NCBI GenBank assembly: GCA_945861315.1
Contig: CAMAUB010000091.1
Coordinates: 1-5,862, forward strand
From: Chlamydia trachomatis
GTDB lineage: Bacteria > Chlamydiota > Chlamydiia > Chlamydiales > JAAKFR01
Direction of reading: 5' to 3'
Length of the DNA: 5,862 bases
The position numbers and the translations under genes were made by a program. Positions 1 to 5,862 of this stretch are shown here, one piece after another (positions within the stretch are counted from its first letter, which is position 1; every line of letters begins with the position of its first letter). Below the pieces are notes generated by a model that made no database searches, was not told the origin of the DNA, and worked only from the letters and a program-made list of their open reading frames with translations.

Positions 1-126
1 TCTCGCAGATCTTCAGGGATCTTTCTCGATCTTTTTGCGCTTTTTGCCTCGAAAAGGGTACAAGACCCTTCCCTTCGGAAAAAATCCCAAAAATTTTCGA
101 GAAATCTCCTCTGAATATCTACGGGA
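1..126. repeat. Second long imperfect inverted repeat (palindrome A), left end cut by window
   Basis: The sequence from 7 aligns with the reverse complement of the sequence ending at 120. Matching blocks are AGATCTTCAG (7-16) against AGATATTCAG (complement of 111-120), then a 13-base block ending TTTCTCGA (11 of 13 matching), then TTTTTG and TTTTT runs. The innermost stem pairs AAGGGT (54-59) with ACCCTT (65-70) around the loop ACAAG. CGAA (50-53) can pair with TTCG (74-77) if CCC at 71-73 bulges out. The symmetry centre is near 63. Positions 1-6 still match 121-126 at four of six bases, so the repeat probably continues past the left edge. It is more degenerate than palindrome B. No protein-coding content is credible. 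Function is unknown; a decayed MITE-like or hairpin repeat is the best guess. Confidence 0.7.
54..70. repeat. Short perfect hairpin at the centre of palindrome A
   Basis: A six-base-pair stem, AAGGGT with ACCCTT, closes the five-base loop ACAAG on the plus strand. It marks the midpoint of the larger inverted repeat around it. No run of T follows directly on either strand (the plus strand continues CCCTTCGG), so it does not look like an intrinsic terminator by itself. Confidence 0.6.
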
Positions 127-143
127 TAAACCCAAAACTCAGG

Positions 144-314
144 TTAATAGACTTCTTTCGAAACTCCATTTGGTAATAAAATTGCCATTTTTGGCATATT
201 TCGCCGCAAATTTTTCGACCATATGTTAACATATGCTCTCAAAATTTGCATCAAAATCTGCTCAAAAATCATCAATTTTTTCAACCAAAGCAAGTTTCGA
301 AAGAAGTCTATTAA
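144..314. repeat. Long imperfect inverted repeat (palindrome B), MITE-like
   Basis: The outer tips are a perfect 22-base inverted repeat: 144-165 is the exact reverse complement of 293-314 (left tip begins TTAATAGACTTC). Inside them, 166-219 aligns with the reverse complement of 236-292 at about 70% identity by eye with a few one-base gaps; shared blocks include TTTGGT, AAAATTG, ATTTTTG, GCAAATTTT and CATATG. The centre (220-235) is a perfect palindrome. Weaker matching continues outward to about 123 on the left and 336 on the right (for example GGTTAATAG against GGTTTAATAG). Both strands could form one long hairpin, or the DNA a cruciform. No transposase lies inside. Perfect tips with diverged inner arms suit a non-autonomous mobile repeat (MITE); a structured 3' end for the mfd mRNA is the alternative. 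The ends are TTAA on both sides, so a TA or TTAA target duplication is possible but unproven. Confidence 0.85.
220..235. repeat. Perfect 16-base palindrome at the core of palindrome B
   Basis: CATATGTTAACATATG is identical to its own reverse complement and sits within two bases of the midpoint of the surrounding 144-314 inverted repeat. It therefore forms the tip of the predicted hairpin. It could in principle bind a dimeric protein, but its place at the symmetry centre makes it more likely to be the fold point of the repeat than an independent operator. Confidence 0.85.
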
Positions 315-374
315 ACCGCGGGGCTTTGGCGTAACCATAAAATATCAATCTAAATTTAATCGACTATATTGTGC
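315..374. other. AT-rich spacer between the mfd stop and palindrome B
   Basis: Sixty bases separate the mfd TGA from the perfect arm of palindrome B. The part next to mfd (about 336-374) is AT-rich. The part next to the repeat (315-335) is GC-rich and weakly complementary to 123-143, so it may belong to the repeat. I see no stem with a U-tract, no convincing promoter hexamers and no gene. Reading past the mfd stop in the same frame gives only nine codons before another stop. Confidence 0.6.
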
Positions 375-3300
375 TCATCCACAGCCACTAAGATAAAAGT
401 TTGCTTTCAGTGTCTCTACAACAGCAAGGTCAATTTCCTCTGGGTTCTTTGGAAGCTTGAAGAGCATTTTCCTAACAATCTTCTTCTCTTTTCCATGCGT
501 CTGCTCTGCATGTAAAACGGCTTTAGTTAACTTGAGAAGTGTGAAAGCGTGTTGCTGTGCAAAAACACGGATACGTGAAAAAATTTGGAGCCAAATAACC
601 TCTGCAGGAAGGGGGCCAAAGCGATCGGCAATCTCTTTAATCAACTCATCAACTTCTTCATTACTATCTGCATCTCCTAGTCGTTGATAGACTTCCATTC
701 GCAAAGAGACATCATTGACATAGTACTCTGGAAGGCGTGCATCAAAGGGGAATTCGATCTTTGTCTCTGTATAAAGAAGGGGAGCTTGCTTTTTCTGCAG
801 TGCATTAACCGCTTTTTTAAGCAGGCGGCAGTAAAATTGAAATCCAATGGCTTGTACATGTCCTGACTGTTCTGTTCCCAAAATATTGCCAGCACCTCGA
901 ATTTCAAGGTCGTGCAGGGCAATCTTCATGCCACCTCCTTGTCCTGATGAAGAGGCTAGTGCTGCTAATCTCTTACGTGCTAGATCTTGTAGTGTTTCAG
1001 GGTTTGTGACCATGAAATAGCAGTAAGCTTTGCGATTCCAACGACCAACGCGCCCACGCATTTGATAAAGATCGGAGAGTCCAAACATATCAGAGCGGTC
1101 GATCAAGATTGTATTTGCATTTGGAATATCGATCCCATTTTCAACGATGGAGGTTGCAACTAAAATATCCGCTTCTCCAGACTTAAAGGCGTGAAAGACT
1201 AAGTCAAGCTCTCCTGGACCCATCTGACCATGAGCAACCACGATTTTTGCTGAGGGGACAAGTTCACGGATTTTTTCGGCTAGTCTGTAGATTGTCTCTA
1301 CTCGATTATGAATCACATACGCCTGTCCATCACGTGCAAGCTCGCGCATCAGTGCATTTTTCATCACTTCATCGGTTCGTTGACAAACTATAGATTGAAT
1401 GGGGAGGCGGTCTTCAGGAGGTGTATTGATCACAGAGAGGCTGCGCGCCCCAACAAGAGACATGTAAAGCGTACGTGGAATAGGTGTTGCTGATAAGGTG
1501 AGACAGTCGACCTCTTTTTTCATCTTTTTCAGATGCTCTTTGACGCGCACTCCAAAACGTTGTTCTTCATCTATGATCATGACTCCTAAATCTTTAAATA
1601 AAACATCCTCACTTACAATACGATGGGTGCCAATTAGGATATCAATTTCACCATTTGCAACTTGCTGCAGTGTCTGCTTAATTTCTTTTGGTTTTTGAAA
1701 GCGAGAGAGGATGCCAATATTAACAGGAAAGTTAGCCATACGTGCTCTAAATGAGTCGTAGTGTTGCATGGCAAGCACTGTTGTTGGAACGAGTAGAGCA
1801 ACTTGTTTCCCGCCGTCGACAACTGTTTTAAAAGCAGCGCGCATTGCAACTTCTGTCTTTCCATAGCCAACATCTCCACAAATAAGCCTGTCCATTGAGA
1901 GATTTGATTGTAAATCTTTTGTTACACTTTCAATTGCGAGGAGTTGGTCAGCTGTTTCTTCATAGGGAAATTCTTTAGCAAACTGCAGAACTAGATCACT
2001 ATCAGGGGGGTAAGCAAATCCTCCCTGGAGGATTCTGGCAGCTTGTAAATCAAGAAGATCTTGTGCATAACCGAGAATGGCTTGTTCACTTTTCAGACGA
2101 GTGCGTTGCCATTTATTGCTTCCAAGTGTATGAAGTTCAGGTCCTGTTTCAGACGCACCTATGTATTTGGAAATAAGGTTTGCCTGTTCCATTGGAACAT
2201 AGAGTTTAGCTCCCTCTGCATATTGCAAAAGCATATACTCTGTCTCTTGGCCGAGGTGGTTTGGCCGTTTTTCAATTCCAAGGTAGCGTCCAATTCCATT
2301 GTTCATATGAACAACTGACTCTCCAGGTGTTAAAGCGAGCATTTCTACAGGTAGGCTGTGGTAGTGACTGCGCTGCTTTTGCCGTCTCACTTGGTAGCGT
2401 TTAGTAAGCTCTGTCATAGGGACAAGTGCATAAGGTGGTTCAGGAAGATAGAAGCCGGAACTAAGATAGCCTTGGTGCGATTCTAGACCCAAACAAGTTG
2501 TAGAATTGACTTTTTCTTCCTCAGACTTGGTGGCACATACAAAAGTTGTAGGTGTCCCACTTTCACGAATGACGTTGAGCAGATCATCAACTGACATCCC
2601 CTCAATATCTTGATCTGGAGGGCATAAAGAGGGGAGTAGCGGAAGAAAAGGGGGACGCCACCGCTTTGCACTAAGTTTATGGCCAAAGACATCGAAGTTA
2701 ATGACATCCTTTTGGATTGAAATTTCCGATAGATTTTCAATTGAGTCTTCTGTGAAGTAAAGTTTTTGATGATTTTCAAGCCGCTTAAGCATCTCTTCAA
2801 AAGGGAGAAATGTGCGCACTTGTTTTTTCAACATGTTTTTTAAAGTGACATATTTATCTTCAAGCGCTGCAAGGTCATCAAAGATAACCAGTGTGTGTGT
2901 CCCAAGATAGTCAAAGAGTGTGGCTAGGTTTTCTGACTTATTAAGCATCTCATACTCTTCACCCGGCGTGAGCATTACAGAGTCAATTTTGCCAACAGAT
3001 GTTTGAGCAACTGGGTCATACTTTCGAATGGAGATGATTTCATTTTCAAAAAATTCAATTCGACAAGGGTCAGCCATAGAGACTGGGTAGATGTCAATGA
3101 TTCCACCGCGCACTGCAAACTCTCCCTTATCAGAAGCAACCGCCTTTCGATGATAGCCCATTTGCGCAAAATGATCTGGCAAGTCTGAGAAAGGCAAGGA
3201 ATCACCCATCTTGATCTCAAGATAAAGAGGGCGTAGTTTTTCCGGTGGTAACACCTTTTGAAGAGCTGCCTGCAAAGAGGTGCAGATAATTTGAGGCTGA

Positions 3301-3617
3301 TTGATTTCTTGGATAGTTTGCAAAACACGGTAGCGCTCACCTACAATATCAGGACTTGGGGGAATTTCCTCTGAGGGGAGTGTCTCCCATGCTGGAAACT
3401 CAAGCGGCTTAAATCCAAAATAAGGGAAGTCACTCATCAACTTTTCGGAGCTTGTGAAAATGACGACATGTTGCCCTGTTACGTGTGAGGCAATAACTGC
3501 TAGAAGAGCTTTTGGACAATCCCAAAGTCCTTCGACAAGAAGAGTTTCTCCCTCTTCAATCAACTTCGAAAAGCGTTCTATTTGTGGGTTTTTTAGGAAG
3601 CGTTCGATGTGATCCAT
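375..3617 (-). CDS. mfd: Transcription-repair coupling factor Mfd (TRCF), complete
   Basis: Double-stranded DNA translocase that pushes stalled RNA polymerase off template lesions and recruits UvrA to start nucleotide excision repair. The protein has 1080 residues (E. coli 1148). The N-terminal UvrB-like module spans about 1-330, with FPAWETLP (74-81) and a UvrA-binding-type region in which R157 (GYHRKA) and R170 (FAVRGG) are conserved against E. coli by eye. The CarD-like RNA polymerase interaction domain spans about 428-525, with LTPGESVVHMNNGIGRY (429-445) and KLYVP (471-475). The RecG-like motor has Walker A GDVGYGKTE (581-589), Walker B DEEQ (683-686), motif III SATPIPRTL (709-717), motif V IVENGIDIP (824-832) and motif VI QMRGRVGR (852-859). 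The C-terminal TRCF domain starts near 955 and appears to stop about 30 residues short of the E. coli end. The ATG at 3615-3617 is supported because WETLP falls at nearly the E. coli distance from the N-terminus. The Shine-Dalgarno signal is weak (AGG 11 bases upstream), consistent with coupling to alaS. The TGA stop at 375-377 is followed by a repeat region. Confidence 0.98.
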   Translation of the reverse strand: MDHIERFLKNPQIERFSKLIEEGETLLVEGLWDCPKALLAVIASHVTGQHVVIFTSSEKLMSDFPYFGFKPLEFPAWETLPSEEIPPSPDIVGERYRVLQTIQEINQPQIICTSLQAALQKVLPPEKLRPLYLEIKMGDSLPFSDLPDHFAQMGYHRKAVASDKGEFAVRGGIIDIYPVSMADPCRIEFFENEIISIRKYDPVAQTSVGKIDSVMLTPGEEYEMLNKSENLATLFDYLGTHTLVIFDDLAALEDKYVTLKNMLKKQVRTFLPFEEMLKRLENHQKLYFTEDSIENLSEISIQKDVINFDVFGHKLSAKRWRPPFLPLLPSLCPPDQDIEGMSVDDLLNVIRESGTPTTFVCATKSEEEKVNSTTCLGLESHQGYLSSGFYLPEPPYALVPMTELTKRYQVRRQKQRSHYHSLPVEMLALTPGESVVHMNNGIGRYLGIEKRPNHLGQETEYMLLQYAEGAKLYVPMEQANLISKYIGASETGPELHTLGSNKWQRTRLKSEQAILGYAQDLLDLQAARILQGGFAYPPDSDLVLQFAKEFPYEETADQLLAIESVTKDLQSNLSMDRLICGDVGYGKTEVAMRAAFKTVVDGGKQVALLVPTTVLAMQHYDSFRARMANFPVNIGILSRFQKPKEIKQTLQQVANGEIDILIGTHRIVSEDVLFKDLGVMIIDEEQRFGVRVKEHLKKMKKEVDCLTLSATPIPRTLYMSLVGARSLSVINTPPEDRLPIQSIVCQRTDEVMKNALMRELARDGQAYVIHNRVETIYRLAEKIRELVPSAKIVVAHGQMGPGELDLVFHAFKSGEADILVATSIVENGIDIPNANTILIDRSDMFGLSDLYQMRGRVGRWNRKAYCYFMVTNPETLQDLARKRLAALASSSGQGGGMKIALHDLEIRGAGNILGTEQSGHVQAIGFQFYCRLLKKAVNALQKKQAPLLYTETKIEFPFDARLPEYYVNDVSLRMEVYQRLGDADSNEEVDELIKEIADRFGPLPAEVIWLQIFSRIRVFAQQHAFTLLKLTKAVLHAEQTHGKEKKIVRKMLFKLPKNPEEIDLAVVETLKANFYLSGCG
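3593..3617 (-). other. 25-base alaS/mfd gene overlap, probable translational coupling site
   Basis: The last codons of alaS and the first codons of mfd share these bases in different frames: the mfd ATG is at 3615-3617 and the alaS TAA at 3593-3595. No gap exists for a separate mfd promoter, and the region upstream of the mfd ATG is alaS coding sequence. A weak AGG at 3629-3631 lies 11 bases before the ATG; a better AAGGA is about 20 bases or more away, too far for usual spacing. I infer that ribosomes finishing alaS reload on mfd, giving co-expression from an alaS or earlier promoter outside the window. Confidence 0.8.
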
Positions 3618-5862
3618 GAATGAGCGAGCCTAAGAGCTTCCTTAATTTGGTCGGGTTTAGTTCCTCCTCCTTGAGCAAAATCTGGACGGCCTCCTCCTTT
3701 TCCTCCAACAATTGGAGCAATTTCTTTGATCAAAGCTCCAGCGCTAATCTTTAGATCAGAAGAGACACGTGCTACCATATGACATTTTCCATCATGAGCC
3801 GAAAGAAGGAGAAGAACACCCCGCTTTAGCTTCTCCATTAAAAGATCAGCAAGCTCTTTTAATTCTTGAGCAGGCAGTTGCAAAGAGGCACTAAGGTAGG
3901 GTATTGGACCAATTGACTCAACCTTGCCAATTAGATCATCAACAAGTGAACCAAGTTGATTTTTGCGCAAATGCTCAAGCTTGTTTGAAAGAGATTTGTT
4001 CTCTTCAAGTAGAGCATCAAGGCGCTCTTTAAGTTGTGTTGGTTGCACCTTCAAGGTAGAAATAATCTGTTCAATGAGCTTCTCCTCTTCTTCAACAAAT
4101 GTCTCTGCCTCAGATCCAGTCAAGGCTTCAATGCGTCTAATACCCGCGGCAATACTTCCTTCTTTGCAAATACGAAAGTAGCCAATAGTTCCAACAGCTT
4201 TGGTGTGTGTTCCTCCACATAGCTCTTTGGAGTAGTCAATATCAATCACACGTACGATAGAGCCATATTTCTCACCAAAAATTTGGTGGATATCTTTGTT
4301 TTTCTGTGCCTCAGCATAGGTCACCTCATAAGAGTGGACTGGCACATTCTCTCGAATTTTCTCATTAATAAGCCGTTCAATCTCCCGAATTTCATCAGGT
4401 AAAAGTGACTTATGGTGGTTGAAATCAAAACGAAGATGCGTTGGTTCTACAACTGATCCAGCTTGTTTGATGTGTCTGCCAAGAACCTGGGTTAAAGCCC
4501 AGTGCAGTAGATGCGTTGCTGTGTGATTATTTGCGATCTTTTGTCTGCGAGATGCATCTACTGTTGCGCAGATTTGATCTCCCACCTTTATCTCTCCAGA
4601 TTTGAGCACACCGTGGTGGGCAACAACATCTGCATAAGGTGTTGTGCAGTCGATCACCTCAAAAAGCACTTCTTTTGATTGGAGTGAACCTTGATCTCCA
4701 ACTTGCCCCCCCATCTCAGCATAAAAGGGTGTTTGGTCAAGAAGAATAACTCCTTCCTCACCCTCCTCAAGCGAGGTGACACTTTTCCCCTCTCTCATGA
4801 TTCCAAGCACAACCACCTCAGCTGTCAATTGCTGATAACCTAAAAAAGCGCACTCACCATGGGTAGCAAGATAGCTGTCATAGACAGACTCCTCTGCAAT
4901 TTGTTCGGTCAATTTTCGTGCACCGCGAGAACGCTGTTTTGCCTCATGTTCCAAGTCTTCAAATCGATTGATATCAACACTTAAGTTGGAGTCTTTTGCA
5001 AGCAGTATAATCTCTTCAAGGGGAAGGCCATACGTATCTTTTAATTTGAAAGCATCTTCACCGCGGATTTGTCCAACAGAGCTTTCGATCACCTGATTTA
5101 AGATAGTGCCACCACGTTGTAATGTGCGTAGAAAAGCTTCTTCTTCCAGCGTCAAAATTTCGCAAATGCGACGATCAGCAGCTTTCAACTCAGGGAAATC
5201 ATGACCCATTGCGTCTAAAAGTGTTGGAAACATATCAGCTAAAAAGGGCTTTTCAAGTCCAAGTTGTCTTCCATAGCGCACTGCACGGCGCAATACTTTT
5301 CGAAGCACATAACCTCGTTCAATATTACTAGGTTGTACCCCATCTGCAATGGCAAATGAGAGTGTGCGTAAATGGTCGGCCACTACATGGAATGCTGGCT
5401 CCTTTAGATAGGGGCGATTTGTCAGTTGCTCAAGTGTCCTAATTAGAGAACGCAGTACATCCGTTTCAAAAAGAGAATCAACACCCATATTTAAAGAGAC
5501 AACGCGCTCTAGTCCTGCACCCGTATCAACACCTGTCTTCTTAAGGGGGTTGAGCCTACCAGATTGATCACGATTGTATTGCATGAAGACTAGATTCCAA
5601 AATTCGAGATAACGCGTACCATCAATGTCTTCGGCAGGAGAGCGTGCTGACCCATACTTTTCACCTTTATCGTAGTAGAGCTCAGAGCAGGGACCACAAG
5701 GACCTACATCACCCATTGCCCAGAAGTTGTCTTTCTCCCCCATTCGGACAATTTTCTTCTCTGGAACATGTTTTTTCCAAAGCTCAAACGACTCATCATC
5801 TTCATGGAAGATAGAGATCCAGACACGCTTTGGGTCAAATCCAAAGAGATCTAGCGTCATTT
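3593..5862 (-). CDS. alaS: Alanyl-tRNA synthetase (AlaRS), partial, 5' end beyond the window
   Basis: Cytoplasmic class II synthetase that attaches alanine to tRNA-Ala and hydrolyses mischarged Ser- and Gly-tRNA-Ala. The frame stays open to the right edge. The methionine at 5858-5860 is internal: alignment by eye with E. coli AlaRS (876 aa) suggests about 113 N-terminal residues, including class II motifs 1 and 2, are missing. Numbering the 755 visible residues from that methionine: GDVGPCGPCSE (50-60) and class II motif 3, DTGAGLERV (112-120), end the aminoacylation core. The tRNA-recognition helical domain follows, with ADHLRTLSFAIADGVQPSN (161-179) and ERGYVLRKVLRRAVRYG (181-197). The editing domain carries the zinc-site pair HTATH (446-450) and CGGTH (548-552), so H446, H450, C548 and H552 are all present. 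A probable coiled coil (about 585-635) leads to the C-Ala domain with GGKGGGRPDFAQGGG (719-733). No frameshift or missing key residue is visible. The TAA stop overlaps the start of mfd by 25 bases. The order alaS-mfd matches Chlamydia. Identification is very secure. Confidence 0.98.
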   Translation of the reverse strand, partial: MTLDLFGFDPKRVWISIFHEDDESFELWKKHVPEKKIVRMGEKDNFWAMGDVGPCGPCSELYYDKGEKYGSARSPAEDIDGTRYLEFWNLVFMQYNRDQSGRLNPLKKTGVDTGAGLERVVSLNMGVDSLFETDVLRSLIRTLEQLTNRPYLKEPAFHVVADHLRTLSFAIADGVQPSNIERGYVLRKVLRRAVRYGRQLGLEKPFLADMFPTLLDAMGHDFPELKAADRRICEILTLEEEAFLRTLQRGGTILNQVIESSVGQIRGEDAFKLKDTYGLPLEEIILLAKDSNLSVDINRFEDLEHEAKQRSRGARKLTEQIAEESVYDSYLATHGECAFLGYQQLTAEVVVLGIMREGKSVTSLEEGEEGVILLDQTPFYAEMGGQVGDQGSLQSKEVLFEVIDCTTPYADVVAHHGVLKSGEIKVGDQICATVDASRRQKIANNHTATHLLHWALTQVLGRHIKQAGSVVEPTHLRFDFNHHKSLLPDEIREIERLINEKIRENVPVHSYEVTYAEAQKNKDIHQIFGEKYGSIVRVIDIDYSKELCGGTHTKAVGTIGYFRICKEGSIAAGIRRIEALTGSEAETFVEEEEKLIEQIISTLKVQPTQLKERLDALLEENKSLSNKLEHLRKNQLGSLVDDLIGKVESIGPIPYLSASLQLPAQELKELADLLMEKLKRGVLLLLSAHDGKCHMVARVSSDLKISAGALIKEIAPIVGGKGGGRPDFAQGGGTKPDQIKEALRLAHSWITSNAS

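Noticed and set aside
35..229. 64-codon open frame on the plus strand across both palindromes
   Set aside because: It runs through the inverted repeats, ends in the central palindrome, has no good ribosome binding site and resembles no family I know. It is probably a by-product of stop-poor repeat sequence.
144..314. Intrinsic terminator for alaS-mfd
   Set aside because: The hairpin is far longer than a normal terminator stem, is not GC-rich and has no clear U-tract after it on the minus strand (the sequence continues CCTGAGTTTTGGG). It may still affect the 3' end, but the sequence does not show a standard terminator.
144..338. 64-codon open frame on the minus strand inside palindrome B
   Set aside because: Its stop codon is the outer tip of the repeat and its composition simply reflects the repeat arms. 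I see no recognisable domain or start signal.
1..374. CRISPR array or tandem repeat array
   Set aside because: The repeats are inverted pairs around two centres; there are no regularly spaced direct repeats with unique spacers.
315..374. Promoter in the AT-rich spacer
   Set aside because: No pair of -35 and -10 hexamers with sensible spacing stands out on either strand, and no gene begins after it within the window.
677..922. Open frames on both strands inside mfd, and similar ones inside alaS
   Set aside because: They lie in other frames of two strongly conserved genes and have no family resemblance, so they are shadows.
5858..5860. Methionine as the true start of alaS
   Set aside because: The reading frame remains open upstream to the window edge and the conserved AlaRS N-terminal catalytic segment must precede it, so this ATG is internal.

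Overview
The window looks like part of a chlamydial chromosome, most likely an environmental (Chlamydia-like) member of the Chlamydiota. The evidence is the gene order alaS-mfd on one strand, an arrangement I recall from Chlamydia trachomatis (CT749-CT748), the roughly 1080-residue length of Mfd, and a moderate GC content that I estimate by eye. I cannot fix the genus. In C. trachomatis the gene after mfd is hemE; here mfd is followed by a non-coding, repeat-rich stretch instead.

Layout. Positions 3593-5862 (minus strand) hold most of alaS, alanyl-tRNA synthetase. Its N-terminal ~110 residues lie beyond the right edge. Positions 375-3617 (minus strand) hold a complete mfd, the transcription-repair coupling factor. 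Its start lies inside the last codons of alaS, a 25-base overlap in a different frame. The two genes therefore almost certainly share one mRNA and may be translationally coupled. Together they fill about 94% of the window.

Positions 1-374 contain no convincing gene. They hold two abutting, imperfect, long inverted repeats, each folding about its own centre. Palindrome A covers about 1-126, centred near 63, with its left end probably outside the window. Palindrome B covers at least 144-314, centred near 228. B has perfect 22-base arms at its outer tips, about 70% matching between its halves inside them, and a perfect 16-base palindrome at its core. This resembles a MITE-like or hairpin-type interspersed repeat placed just after the alaS-mfd unit, and it is the only part of the window that ordinary genes do not explain.

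The two genes do not act in one pathway. AlaRS charges and proofreads tRNA-Ala, while Mfd removes stalled RNA polymerase and recruits UvrA for nucleotide excision repair. Their link is conserved co-transcription. I found no tRNA, rRNA, CRISPR array, phage gene or transposase, and no clear promoter or U-tract terminator.
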